Assembly: GCA_905116865.2 (NCBI GenBank)
Contig: CAJHNH020000558.1
Coordinates: forward strand, 1,215,114 to 1,279,113
Direction of reading: 5' to 3'
Length of the DNA: 64,000 bases
Source: Candidula unifasciata
Taxonomy: Eukaryota > Mollusca > Gastropoda > Stylommatophora > Geomitridae
Below the pieces are notes generated by a model that was not told the origin of the DNA, searched no databases, and was given only the letters and a program-made list of their open reading frames with translations. Numbering within the stretch: the stretch's first letter is position 1; the number at the start of each line of letters is the position of its first letter. Below are positions 35,136-45,813 of the stretch, piece by piece. Made by a program: the position numbers and the translations under genes.

Positions 35136-35200
35136 GACCTGGCGATGACTTTATGTATCCCAACAGTGGAACCATGCTGTATTACGGTTGGTGGGGCTAG
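35136..35200 (+). CDS. Exon 2b: alternative exon, 51-nt cassette or short-isoform terminal exon
   Basis: A good acceptor (gttctcatttctttag) ends at 35135. The next bases continue the phase-1 frame of exon 2 as R-PGDDFMYPNSGTMLYY. Two readings are possible. A donor gttggt at 35187 would make a 51-nt exon (35136-35186) that is phase 1 at both ends and so can be included or skipped without shifting the frame (864-residue product). Alternatively reading runs on to GWWG and a TAG ending at 35200, giving a 171-residue isoform. The donor is suboptimal (T at +3) but keeps G at +5. Possible poly(A) signals follow at 35395 and 35846. The phase match is the main evidence; I cannot choose between the two. 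Confidence 0.6.
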
Positions 35201-36715
35201 TGTTTGACTAGGATGCTTTTCATTTATATATATATATATATATTTTTTTTTTCCCCCCACCCAAAGCGAAATGTCCTGTAGTGCACTGCTTTCATATTCA
35301 GAAATGTGCCCTCGGATCACACAAATTGTAGGTCTCCTTTTGTGTAGGAAAGCCAAAACTGTTTAACTGAAAAAAAAAGCAATGCACTTACGAAAATAAA
35401 AATGTCAGCATGGCATTTTTAATACAGTATTTATAGTCTACTTTAAACAGAGTCGGGTTTAAGTATAGTGTGTATAGTTTTTGTTGTTTGTTTTTCTTGT
35501 CTTTAGTTTGTGCAGTCTTTTGTTTATATTTTGGTTTACTCGTTTATATTGAGCTATTCTTTTAAAGGTATATATATATATATAAACACTATTTAATCTA
35601 CGCTTGTTTTGTTTTCAAGCCATCGGTGAATACAGTAAATTGTGTATTCATTATTTATTTTGTTTACGTTGCTTTGCGTATACGTTATTTATCCCTCTGT
35701 TTACCAAAAAAAAAAAAAAAAACATCGGCTAGTATTTTTTATTTGTACTTATAAATCCAAACGCTCACCTTGCACATTTCTTCTAATTTTATCCTAGGAA
35801 AAGGGTTTTAAAAAATATTTACCACATTATAAATCTACTAGGTTTAATAAAGAAAGTTTTTAACGTAATAAATTATGTGCGTATGGTGGTAATTAAAGAC
35901 CCAAATCGTGAAAATGATTACACAAAACTAGAAAGTAGACTCGCTTTTCAGAGTTATTAAGATAAAGAAAAACATTATAAAAGTTTTACGTAATCAGAGC
36001 TAGGATATTTGTTATGTTTATAATTTGTATATCTGGTTTTCCAATCTTAAAGAGGTCTCATATTTCGCTTTGGACATCACAGACAATATTTTTATTGAGA
36101 TTTTCCTGTCAGTCTTCGTAGCATTTTTTGTTGGGGTTTCCAGTCTTGGGTAACACTTTTTTGTGCCAAATTAGTGCATTTATTATAGAGTAGCTTTCTT
36201 TATTTTTTACTAATCACTTTATGTTTCTAATTCACCACTCCCACCCCCCCCCCCCTTTCCACGCCCCACCGCACTAAGCATAGGCTTGCAGCCGATTCAC
36301 GTCCAGCTGTCATATTTTTCACCATCTCATGCAGTTCTGTTTTCCCTGTGTTGTGAGTGTCTATAGACCCCTTTTTCTCTGACACGTTGCTTCCAGTGCA
36401 AGGACAATGTTGTTATACTCTTATAAGGTTTACCAGTCTGTGTATCCAACACAAGCGTCTTTTTTCCTTACTTGCTTATTCACTACAAACATTTTTTATT
36501 TTTATGTTTGCCCACATTGCAAATCTGTAATTCTGTTGTGCCTTTTAATTAATTTCAGATTGAGCGGTCACTAGTTGAGTGTTTGTAGATCAGTACTAAT
36601 TGCCGTAGTCGCACTTAACGTTTCTGCATTCAGCAACACTGTTTTGTTTTTAACTATTTAAAGTGTGGTCTAGGCTTATCTTCTTTTCATTTCGCCATAT
36701 TTCTTATTGCCATGA
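35201..36715 (+). other. Repeat-poor AT-rich stretch, candidate 3'UTR of the short isoform
   Basis: In this window almost every kilobase holds a SINE or LINE fragment, but this 1.5 kb shows none that I recognise. It has only short AT runs (35224-35243, 35570-35583), an A17 run near 35706 and a C-run near 36245. AATAAA occurs at 35395-35400 and 35846-35851. Lack of insertions directly after an in-frame stop fits an untranslated region under constraint. It could equally be ordinary intron sequence. Confidence 0.3.
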
Positions 36716-36717
36716 AG

Positions 36718-36800
36718 ACTTCTTCTTTTCCTTCTCAGCATTCTGAGTCCTTGAAGTTCATGGCTGTAGACATCACCCATCTCCATTCCATTTGTAATAA
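36718..36800 (-). mobile_element. LINE-H 3' end, short copy
   Basis: cttcttcttttccttctcag then attctgagtccttgaagttc, matching the LINE-H terminus; in intron 2. Confidence 0.45.
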
Positions 36801-36944
36801 TGGATTGAATGTCATCGTGATTCCGAAAAAAACATATTAATTTCTGTGTTTGTAATCAATCGGTCAGTTAGCTGTCCTATAGAGCTAGTTTCTACTCTAA
36901 GGGACGGATAGCGAAAATCAGTAGTCTGCCTATGATCCCTAGAT

Positions 36945-37377
36945 CAAATAGGGCAACCCCAGATCCAAGTGGTGTAGACCGGGAAACCGCGAGGTCATCC
37001 CCAGATCCAAGTGGTGTAGGCCGGAAAACCGCGAGGTCAACCCCAGATCCAAGTGGTGTAGATCGGGAAACCACGAGGTCAGCCCCAGATCCAAGTGGTG
37101 TAGACCGGTAAACCACGAGGTCAACCCCATATCCAAGTGGTGTAGACCGGGAAACCGCGAGGTCATCCCCAGATCCAAGTGGTGTAGACCGGGAAACCGC
37201 GAGGTCAACCCCAGATCCATGTGGTGTAGACTGGGAAACCGCGAGGTCATCCCCAGATCCAAGTGGTGTAGGCCAGGAAACCGCGAGGTCAACCCCAGAT
37301 CCAAGTGGTGTAGACCGGGAAACCACGAGGTCAACCCCATATCCAAGTGGTTTAGACCGGGAAACCGCGAGGTCATA
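36945..37377 (+). repeat. 42-bp minisatellite, about 10 copies
   Basis: Unit aaccccagatccaagtggtg followed by tagaccgggaaaccgcgagg and tc. Because 42 is a multiple of three, two minus-strand frames stay open throughout (for example TPLGSGVDLAVSRS). I read these as by-products. In intron 2. Confidence 0.93.
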
Positions 37378-37939
37378 AAGCTCTGGCTCGTCTAGGTGGA
37401 AGGATTCAACTAGGACAGTTTTTATCCACCCTGTCCTTAACCTGCGACTGGCACAGCTAGCAGGCAGGGGATTACTTTCACTGCTCAAACAAAGAGAACA
37501 AAGTATAAACGGAATGATCTAACGCCAACAAAACAGAAATCACGACCATAGACAATGAAGACAAAACAATAAATATCCAGCCTACAGAAAACTCAAAAAC
37601 AAAAACAAACCAGAAACTTTAAATATTAAGGAAGCATAATATCACCAGTCAGCAAAACAAAAGATGAGGTCGATGACAAATGTAACAGATCAAGCCAACT
37701 CATTTGCCAAATGGCACCAATACTAATTCTACTGTCAGTAGAAATCAAAATGGCACTCTGTGAGACATCTTCTTGCTAACCTGTGCTAACAAAACCAGAC
37801 CTGGACAATGACAGCTGGAAAAAAAAAAAAAGAGAAAAAAAATTACAACTGAAATTAGATTCTTACGAAGGGCTCTCAAAATAATAATAGAATATAAGAT
37901 CGGGAGTGATTAAATCCGAAGGATAATGTGGGTAGCGGC

Positions 37940-38110
37940 AGCTCTGGAATCCATTAGAAGACAAGTTAAAGGGGTTTGGCCATACAGCGAGGATGGCAAC
38001 AAACAGTATACCACAGGAAGCAAACCAGGCGAGAGCCGAAGAAGAGGCTGCAAATGATGGACAGAGGGAATAATAGAGCCCCAGAGAATCCGCATTTATG
38101 AAGCGCACAA
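37940..38110 (+). mobile_element. LINE C-terminal fragment
   Basis: Reads LKGFGHTARMATNSIPQEAN and QARAEEEAANDGQRE, a LINE end pattern (WFGHxARM). Lesions elsewhere; in intron 2. Confidence 0.45.
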
Positions 38111-38159
38111 AGGGACACTTTTCTGTCCATCGACACCCTAAAGTACCAGAGGATCAAGA

Positions 38160-38219
38160 TTGTGTGTGTGTGTTTGAATATGTGTGTGTGAGAGAAAGAG
38201 ATAGAGAAAATGAGAGGGA
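38160..38219 (+). repeat. (TG)n to (GA)n transition
   Basis: Short TG runs grading into GA-rich sequence before the main GA array. Confidence 0.75.
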
Positions 38220-38252
38220 GAGAGAGAGAGAGAGAGGGGGGGGTGGGGAAAG

Positions 38253-38295
<43 letters not shown>

Positions 38296-38304
38296 TGGGG
38301 AAAG

Positions 38305-38384
<80 letters not shown>
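38220..38384 (+). repeat. (GA)n array with a duplicated G-rich block
   Basis: GA units broken twice by an aggggggggtggggaaagag-type block (about 38234 and 38283). The block itself is duplicated about 50 bp apart. Confidence 0.93.
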
Positions 38385-38386
<2 letters not shown>

Positions 38387-38817
38387 TCAAAATATATTTC
38401 GTCTATTCCGATTGTATGTTGCGTAGATATTTGATTTCCGTTTATCTCTTGAAGTTATATCACCATCTATTATTACCATTTGTTGTCCATCGCTTGTTCA
38501 CTGCTTTAGATTTCTATCATCATCTGCATAGCCAGGTACCATAGGCTATCACTGTCCATCAGTAAATTACGCTGCTTTAGCCATTCTTCGATTGTGATAT
38601 ATTTCATTTTTTTCCCATTTCATTATACATACTAGGTTATTATTGTTATGTCATAGGTATAGAATCTAGCAAGTACACTCTTTGTTTGGTGTAACTGTTT
38701 GTTAGTTGCTCGCTAGTGGAATTTTGTTTAAATTTTAAATCGCACATTCTACATAGGAATATATTTTGTTTTAGATGCTTAATGCTTTTAACCGGTTGAT
38801 CAAATTCTAAATTCCAT

Positions 38818-39205
38818 TCTCAAGAATATTACAAACAACGCAGACACACTGATGCATAAAAACAAATTCCATTCTCTAGAATGTTACAAACAACGCAGAC
38901 ACACTGATGCATGAAAACATATTCCATTCTCTAGAGTGTTAGCTACAACTCAGACACACTGATGCATGAAAACAAATTCCATTCTCTAGAATGGTACCTA
39001 CAACTCAGACACCCTGATGCATGAAAACAAATTCCATTATCTAGAATGTTACAAACAACGCAGACACACTGATGCATGAAAACATATTCCATTCTCTAGA
39101 GTGTAACTTAAAACTCAGACACACTGATGCATGAAAACAAATTCCATTCTCTAGAATGTTACCTACAACTAAGACACACTAATGCATGAAAACAAATTCC
39201 TCTTT
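38818..39205 (+). repeat. 55-bp minisatellite, about 7 copies
   Basis: Unit attccattctctagaatgtt followed by acaaacaacgcagacacact and gatgcatgaaaacaa. Each unit holds the perfect dyad CATTCT-CT-AGAATG. In intron 2. Confidence 0.93.
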
Positions 39206-39289
39206 AGAACCATACTGACACTGTTGTAAAGGCAGTTGCCAAATAACATATGTAATTGCAAATTACAGTATTTGTGCACGTAAAACCTT

Positions 39290-39500
39290 TACAGCGACCT
39301 ACTGTAGCACAGCGGCTTGAAGCTCGCCTGTCGGTGCGAGGTTCTAGAGGTTAAAATTCTAAGCGAGGCGCACTTTTTTACTTTTTTGAAATGAGCCTTG
39401 GCTCAGCCTAAGATGAAAACCAGTTAATGAATGCCATGGGAAGTAAAGTCTACCTGCAAAATGTTGACCATATCATCAGCCAACTACTGATTGGCCTAAA
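39290..39500 (+). mobile_element. SINE-A copy in intron 2
   Basis: agcacagcggcttgaagctc head, then a body with atcatcagccaactactgat; truncated at the end. Confidence 0.6.
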
Positions 39501-39661
39501 CCAGGCGTAGCCAAAGTGTTTTGGTCCTCGAAGCAAATTAGAATTACGAACCTTTTCTATAGAGGAAACAACATTTTTGGGGGGATAATCTAAGATTAGA
39601 ATCCTACGCTATGCCTCTTGTGAACACATTTACTTACTGAAGTCCTTCTCTAAGGACCTTT

Positions 39662-39892
39662 CTCGACGCCTTCACGCGTATTGGGCATGTAGGGCTAGAC
39701 CTACATTTTATATTCCATTCGGCACTTAGTGGATGATGTGGTCAGCATCACGCCGGCTGCCTTTACTTCCAAGGACTGCATCTGTTGCTAAATAAAGGCT
39801 GAGTCAACCTGGGAGCCAAGATCGTTTTGTAAAAAGTCCTGCTTCGACAGGACCCGAACACATGACCTTCCGATCCACAGGCGTGCGTTGAA
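39662..39892 (-). mobile_element. SINE-A copy in intron 2
   Basis: gatgatgtggtcagcatcac through catgaccttccgatccacag. SINE-B at 39903 follows almost at once. Confidence 0.75.
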
Positions 39893-39902
39893 GGTCATTC
39901 CA

Positions 39903-40118
39903 TAGTTTAGTTGCGTATCCTTTACAGGACGTTGCATAACCAACTCCAACAGCCCCTGGCTGTTGTGTAGTTTATCTAGGCAAATTTACGTCCAGTAGTT
40001 TGCCATTGATCTGGACGGCCGGCTTTCTTGATACCACTGTCGAAACTAACGTAAGGCGCATGGCCCGCAGCTGTGATTGAACCCGGCATCCCGGCATTAC
40101 GAAGCGTTCGCATCTACT
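39903..40118 (-). mobile_element. SINE-B copy in intron 2
   Basis: gttgcgtatcctttacagga through cccggcattacgaagcgttc; full tRNA-like head on the minus strand. Confidence 0.75.
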
Positions 40119-40339
40119 TCCATATATATATATATATTCCAAAATGTGTTGGTTAAAGCTAATTCGTTGCAGTATCGTATATTGATGGAACGTGGGGGCG
40201 GAGGAGTGGGCAGGGGTGCAGATTATAAAGTAATTTTACAGCCAGCCTCGCAGGTCAGTAAAAATATCTCAACTGGCCAGTTTTGATCTGCGGGCCATAG
40301 TCTACCCACCCCCTGTTCTATTTCTTTTTGTATAAAAAG

Positions 40340-40425
40340 GTCTGAAGGATTAACACCCCAAGGATGAGAATCAAACAGATACGAATCCTGGAAACCCGGT
40401 TTAATGGTATAGCCATACATGACAG
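40340..40425. repeat. Repeat M fragment, inverted
   Basis: aaggatgagaatcaaacaga then acccggtttaatggtatagc, the inverse of the Repeat M end. Confidence 0.45.
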
Positions 40426-40780
40426 TTATTTTGGGGGCAACATAAAATGGTTGTCAGGTAATCCGTAGTGAATGAAGTGGTGTTGGTTGATTTTGCTTGC
40501 AGGAGCTGATATAATGTACACAGCCCATTTTCTGTACACAGTTTGTTGGTTCTAATTACACTGATCGATTATGTGTACACAGCTCGCCTTATGCACCCAG
40601 GTTGCTGATTTTGATTATATTATCTGACTTTGTCTTCTTCTTTCCTAGTCCTGTTCTGTTTCTCAGTATTATGATTGTAAGGGGTGTCTTGCGCGAGCCT
40701 AGACACTTGCTACGTTGATTCTGGTGTTCACAGCCTCTTAAGGTATAATTTTTCAATTAGTTTACGATGTTTCTGTTCTC

Positions 40781-40920
40781 ACTCTTTGAGTCCTAAGGAA
40801 CGCACTATACGTTCATAGGTTCCTGCATAGAAGCCAAATAAACGCACAGTGCGCCGATTTTATGTATATCTTTACTACCCATTGGGCCTGTGATGCTAAC
40901 CCTTCTGGGACTCAAAGAGT
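40781..40920. mobile_element. Miniature inverted-repeat element, 140 bp
   Basis: Arms ACTCTTTGAGTCCTAAGGAA (40781-40800) and, inverted, ACTCTTTGAGTCCCAGAAGG (40901-40920). A TTAA follows the right arm (40920-40923) and the arms have a CCCTTAACTC-like outer part on the right, which recalls piggyBac-type ends. Family is a guess. Confidence 0.4.
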
Positions 40921-41224
40921 TAAGGGGGACTCTTAGTTTGTTTTTCTATCATTTTGTGATATTATGTGCGTTTTTCCCCAAAATAAAAACTCTGCTTTTT
41001 AAATAGGCACTGAAAAATTTACAGAAATCTCTGAAATATGAATCAAAATGACATACTTTTAGGATTTGCCACAAGGCGCCAGAAAACATAAACATTTTTC
41101 GAAAACATATTTTTTTGGTCACTGTTTTTTTTTTTTTTTTAGGTGCTTAAAAGACCTGTTAATCGTAACTCGTTAAAATAAAAACACGCAGGCTCTCTGG
41201 ATTTTGACTGATCTTATATTTAAT

Positions 41225-41370
41225 ATTCAAACCTACTCACACTGGACTAAAGTTACTTTGTAGCCATTTTATGGTGCCCTAGTATTACTGTTATTTTATA
41301 CGGTTAAACAAGGCTTCTGGGATTTGTACCTGTTTGATTCTCATCCTTGAGATGTTAATTCTACAGGCTA
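41225..41370. repeat. Repeat M copy in intron 2
   Basis: cacactggactaaagttact then gtacctgtttgattctcatc. Confidence 0.55.
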
Positions 41371-41639
41371 CAAATCTGGAAAAAAAAATTTAACAAACGA
41401 ACAAAAAAAAAATTTGCTGGGACACCACTTTGTTTCACCAACGACCTGTTTTATTTATCTATGACCGTATATTAGTGTTGTTATGTCTTAACACCGTTAT
41501 TTGTTGGGCTGTAAGTGTGTATTTTGCGGCTCTTTGGCATCAAAAATAGCTTAAGGTTTGAGGTTTGAACAACGGATCAACATCATGGCACACGGGTAGT
41601 AACCCATAAGTGCTCTGTTTTTCTTCTAGCTCAAGTCTA

Positions 41640-41908
41640 AGTCCGAAGAAGCACAGCACAGGCTCTGTAGCACCGGCGAGGATCCTGAAACACTCTAGGC
41701 TACTCTTTTCGATTTCCAACTGCCAAGGGATATTTTACGTGCGCAACAGTGCACACGGGCGTCCGATCTCACTACCCAGAGACCAAAGGGAATTACTAAA
41801 AGTCTAAGTCCACGTGCAAAAATCCCAGCCCCCACCTGGGACTGAACCCGAAACCTACAGCACTTGAGGCTGACACAATGCCTCAAGACCACGAAGCCCC
41901 CTGGCATA
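41640..41908 (-). mobile_element. SINE-D copy in intron 2
   Basis: The minus strand begins gggggcttcgtggtcttgag, with gtttcgggttcagtcccagg, and ends near gctacagagcctgtgctgtg. Confidence 0.7.
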
Positions 41909-42026
41909 TAAAATAGTGAATGAGTTTACGAATTGCGTGACCCCGAGTACTAGAGTTCGATTTAAGCCACGTATGATTTATGTAAAACAAAAATAAATGA
42001 AACTCGCTTTTGTGATTTTCCCTCAG

Positions 42027-42075
42027 TGGTACGAAAGACACACCATGGAAGAGATTCTGACCTCACCACGTAGTA
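42027..42075 (+). other. Candidate alternative exon in intron 2
   Basis: The acceptor tttgtgattttccctcag ends at 42026. In the phase-1 frame it reads GTACGAAAG.. as VRKTHHGRDSDLTT, then TAG at 42071-42073. A weak donor gtagta at 42070 would leave it in phase 2, as exon 3 does. It could be a terminal exon or an alternative to exon 3. Weak evidence. Confidence 0.25.
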
Positions 42076-42235
42076 TTCCTAATAGCAGCAGTGTCAACCT
42101 TCATTGTGGAGACAGCACATACTGTTTATTATTTTTACTTGTTTTGGGTGTGTTAAAGGATATCTACTTATGCACTTTTGTTTGTGACTGAGATTGTTCG
42201 TTCATCTGAAATACCTTTCATACCCCACATATAGA

Positions 42236-42400
42236 GAGACGCCATAGCTCAGTGACAAGGTACTTGCTTGATACCTGAAAGTCTGCAGGTATGAATCCCC
42301 CATTTAAGCGGATGTTTATAAATTGTCTGGTTTTCCAGGGTGACCTAACAAAAATATGTACCAGGAAATGTCTTGGTCACTTTAGCTGTCATGGATTTGA
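42236..42400 (+). mobile_element. tRNA-derived SINE in intron 2
   Basis: acgccatagctcagtgacaa resembles a tRNA A box, with gcaggtatgaatcccccatt as B box, then a non-tRNA body. Confidence 0.5.
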
Positions 42401-42499
42401 GTGAAAACTGTACGAGTAGCCAAAGAAGAATAGTAAACCGACACAGAGCTAGTATTATCAGTCGCCACACGTTGATCGAAATAAGAACATGTGATCCAA

Positions 42500-42632
42500 G
42501 CGCTTATTGGCTTGTCCGATTTGCAGTGGGGATGGCAATCTTGATAATCTTGGCAATCTTAGTTTCAGCTTCATAGCAAACTGGTCACCCCATAGTTGCT
42601 CCCCTCCTGTGCCAACGAAAAACACACAGAAT
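42500..42632 (-). mobile_element. 3' tail of an I-type LINE
   Basis: On the minus strand this reads tttttcgttggcacaggag then an A-to-G-variant of the same 3'UTR found at 31676-31750, including GCTGAAACTA followed by imperfect tandem GATTACCA/GATTATCA units. It is a short 5'-truncated copy of the same family in intron 2. Confidence 0.6.
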
Positions 42633-42878
42633 GTTCATCACAGTCCCTTGTTGTGGGGATGGTCAGTCAATTAGCTAACTAATCCATCAAGTTTCAGTTA
42701 GTCACAAAATCTGGGTCTTGCAACATGCACGTATCCCAAGTGTCGATGACGCAAATAGGTCTTGTACTATTTCTAATTATAGTTTGTCAAAGCATGTCGA
42801 TTATAAATATTTCATTTTTCATTTGTTATATTTGATAAAATCATTTTAACGTTTCTATATTTGTCTGTCTTTACCCAG

Positions 42879-42900
42879 CAACCGAAGAGATGATGGTTCC
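42879..42900 (+). CDS. Exon 3: 22-nt microexon
   Basis: A strong pyrimidine-rich acceptor (ttgtctgtctttacccag) ends at 42878 and a perfect gtaagt donor starts at 42901. In the frame set by exon 2 it reads A|CA ACC GAA GAG ATG ATG GTT CC, giving T-TEEMMV-P with both end codons split. It enters in phase 1 and leaves in phase 2, exactly what exon 4 needs. Skipping it alone would shift the frame. Confidence 0.75.
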
Positions 42901-43529
42901 GTAAGTATTGTTGTTTTTTTATTTTATTTTATTTTTTATTTCAACTATTTCTCTCTGAGTGTTTCTAAACTAACGACTACATCGTGCTGGTTATTGTTGT
43001 GACCTACCACTATATGCATGAGTAGGGTCTCGGTCAAATATTTCTGAGCTACAGTAGTGTAATGGATACTACATGTTCTCCGAAAGTTGTCATCCCACAT
43101 TGTACTAACGGCTGCGAACGAAAAAGCTCACTGAGGTGAATACTAGCCTTATCCCGGGATTAGGACATGCAACCGGAAGACAATGTGGTGGCAGGAGAGA
43201 GCAAACCCGTAGCCTTGGTTGGTAGCCGGTCCAGGAGGGAAGCTCCGATAGGCGATCACCTTAAGCTGGAATTCCCACACTCCCTCTTAGCACCGTTGAA
43301 CACTATCATATGGAAAGACTGAAAGGTGCCAACAAAGCAGTATGTATATTTTGAAATTTAATCCCTCTTTTGTCTCTTGCTACCAGTTGTCCTCCATGGA
43401 AGCATAGACCCAACACCCATATATTTTTCAATATATAATAAAGAAGTAACAGAAAATGTATTGATGGGCACTCATAGAAAGAAGTAGAAAGATAGAAGAT
43501 CACACTAGACAACATAACAATCGAAAGCT

Positions 43530-43612
43530 ATAGTTACGTGCCGGAAATCGAACTTGTCACCTCCAGACGGCGTTTGCGCCTCGCTATGGAAACACTAAGA
43601 ACATGGTCAACT
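43530..43612 (-). mobile_element. tRNA-like fragment in intron 3
   Basis: The minus strand has ccatagcgaggcgcaaacgc then caagttcgatttccggcac; not a functional tRNA by eye. Confidence 0.35.
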
Positions 43613-43839
43613 AGACACCCCCCACAAAAGGTGTCTTATTGGTCATGTCTATCGTACAGTCTGAAATCTACAACTATTGAATACGGACATAATTCATTTT
43701 AAACTATTGAAATGGCACCATAGGTTACAGAAATGTATATTAACCAAGCATATGTCGAATAACAAACACAGAAACAATTTATGATCTCAAGGGTTACCCC
43801 TCTGTTTATTTATGTTGTAAATTTGAAATTTTTGGTTGT

Positions 43840-44062
43840 CCGTCCTGGATTTATGTCTTAATCCAAAAGGTGGGATCTGTGTGCATATCCGTTTTTACAG
43901 AGGTGGCTTAATTGCATGCAGGCGGTTCCTTGCCTCTCAGGCAGATGCACTCCAATATGAAGAAAACACCCCTAATTAGACGTCTCCTACGACATGCTTG
44001 TTAGGCGGCATAGGGTCTATTCTTTGTTCTCTAAAATGGAGCCCTGGAACCCAACCGGATAA
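43840..44062. repeat. Repeat E copy in intron 3
   Basis: ccttgcctctcaggcagatg, then ctacgacatgcttgttaggc. Confidence 0.55.
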
Positions 44063-44759
44063 TAATATCTTTGATCACCCCCCTGTAGCTGTCTCCTAGG
44101 CATGGGCGCATTAGTTCTTTTTGTTGCTAATTCTCTACTGTAGGCATTTTAAAGAGGACCTTATATCTTTTCTTCCCTGAAAGTTCTGCAAATGGAGGAG
44201 TGGGGGGATTCTAGTTGAAGCTTGCAAGCCTTATACCACCCCCGTCTGTTTATCATATTGTCCACATTGCTTTTACTTTTACTGCCAAGCTCTGTTTGTC
44301 GTAAACAAATTCGTTGATTTACTGTTGTTGATCTTCGACATCCTGGAGTGAAAAACGTGTGACTAAAAACACAAAACACACTGGTGCAGACTCGTGATGT
44401 CTGGAATAAACGACTCCAAAGATACACTAGTGAATGTGATAAGTACAGCGTGTGATTCAGCATTTAAAACCACTGGTGCCTTACCACAAAAAACCTTTAC
44501 ACGGTTAGGACCACTTTTGTTACATTTCGATAATGCTACGATAATTTTTATTTATGTAACGCATGTATAATACGTTATCATGACGTTGCAGAAATGAATA
44601 TTAAACATGTATGAGAATTTAGGTAACAAAAGACATGCAAACAATAATGAGTCATTACCTGCGTCAAAAGCATTTGAATCAAAATCATGTCACTGGTAAC
44701 CAAAAAAAAAAATACGTTGTATAAAATATATATATATTTTTTTTCTCCTCTTTCTGCTT

Positions 44760-45285
44760 TTCTTCTTCTACTTTTTCCTCTTCTTGTTCTTGGTCTTGTT
44801 CTTGTTCTTGTTCTTTTTCTTCTTCTTCTTCTTCTTCTTCTTCTTCTTCTTCTTCTTCTTCTTCTTCTTCTTCTTCTTCTTCTTCTTCTTCTTCTTCTTC
44901 TTCTTCCTTTTCTTCTTCTTCTTTTTCTTCTTTTTCTTCTTCTTGTTCTTCTTTTTCTTCTTCTTCTTCTTCTTCTTCTTCTTCTTCTTCTTCTTCTTCT
45001 TCTTCTTCTTCTTCTTCTTCTTCTTCTTCTTCTTCTTCTTCTTCTTCTTCTTCTTCTTCTTCTTCTTCTTCTTCTTCTTCTTCTTCTTCTTCTTCTTCTT
45101 CTTCTTCTTCTTCTTCTTCTTCTTCTTCTTCTTCTTCTTCTTCTTTTCCTTTTTCTTCTTCTTCTTCTTCTTCTTCTTTTTCTTCTTTCTTCTTCTTCTT
45201 CTTCTTCTCTTCTTCTTCTTCTTCTTCTTCTTCTTCTTCTTCTTCTTCTTCTTCTTCTCCTCCTCCTCCTCTTCCTCCTCCATGT
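44760..45285 (+). repeat. (CTT)n array, about 520 bp
   Basis: CTT units with a few GTT, TTT and CCT interruptions. Open frames of poly-Leu, poly-Phe or poly-Lys are artefacts. In intron 3, about 500 bp before exon 4. Confidence 0.97.
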
Positions 45286-45404
45286 GCTTCTGCTCGCCCT
45301 CCTTCTCTTCGCGCCTAGTTCATTTCCTCTCCCTATTCTGTTTTTTTAAGGGGTTCTCTACAGCGAAGAGATCAAGCCGTTTCTCAGGCGCTCTGAGCAT
45401 TGTG

Positions 45405-45612
45405 CGTTCGTTTCACGGACGCTTCATCGTTCAGTTCACTAGTGTAATATTTATGGATTCATGGGGATTGCCGCTAAAGATGCCGAGTTAGTGCTTTGTG
45501 TGACGCTCTCGGCAGGCAGCTAGTCGTTCTGTAGAGATAGACCGAGCCAAATAGAACTTAGCTCAGTTATGTCAATCTTTTCATTTTAGCCTGACTTCAA
45601 CAATAATTAATC
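45405..45612. repeat. Repeat G copy in intron 3
   Basis: cgtttcacggacgcttcatc then gtcgttctgtagagatagac. Ends about 175 bp before exon 4. Confidence 0.55.
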
Positions 45613-45788
45613 TGGCGTTTGTTTTTCTCATCTTTCCTCTATATTCTCAACATACTTCTCCAGAACCACTTTTCCATTGTTTTCTTCACCATTTTAATGA
45701 TTGTTGTTTGCATTATTATCCTCCCACTAAAGAATATAATATTATAAAGCTATTGACACTTATATTATCATCTTTGAATCATCCTCAG

Positions 45789-45813
45789 TAACGGCCGAGA
45801 ACCTAGCGAAATG
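45789..45813 (+). CDS. Exon 4: 25-nt microexon
   Basis: The acceptor (tttgaatcatcctcag) ends at 45788 and a perfect gtaagt donor starts at 45814. Entering in phase 2 it completes P158 and encodes NGREPSEM, leaving in phase 0 for exon 5. Its skeleton (AAC..CGA..GA..) loosely resembles that of exon 3, which may hint at an old exon duplication. That resemblance is weak. Confidence 0.73.

Noticed and set aside
36892..37488. 198-codon minus-strand frame as a gene
   Set aside because: It is the 42-bp minisatellite plus short flanks; no splice or start evidence. Kept only as a low-interest finding.
42236..42310. Functional tRNA gene
   Set aside because: A- and B-box-like motifs are present but no clean cloverleaf is seen, and a SINE-like body follows.
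44687..45491. Poly-Leu, poly-Phe and poly-Lys frames of 171-235 codons
   Set aside because: Produced by the CTT array.
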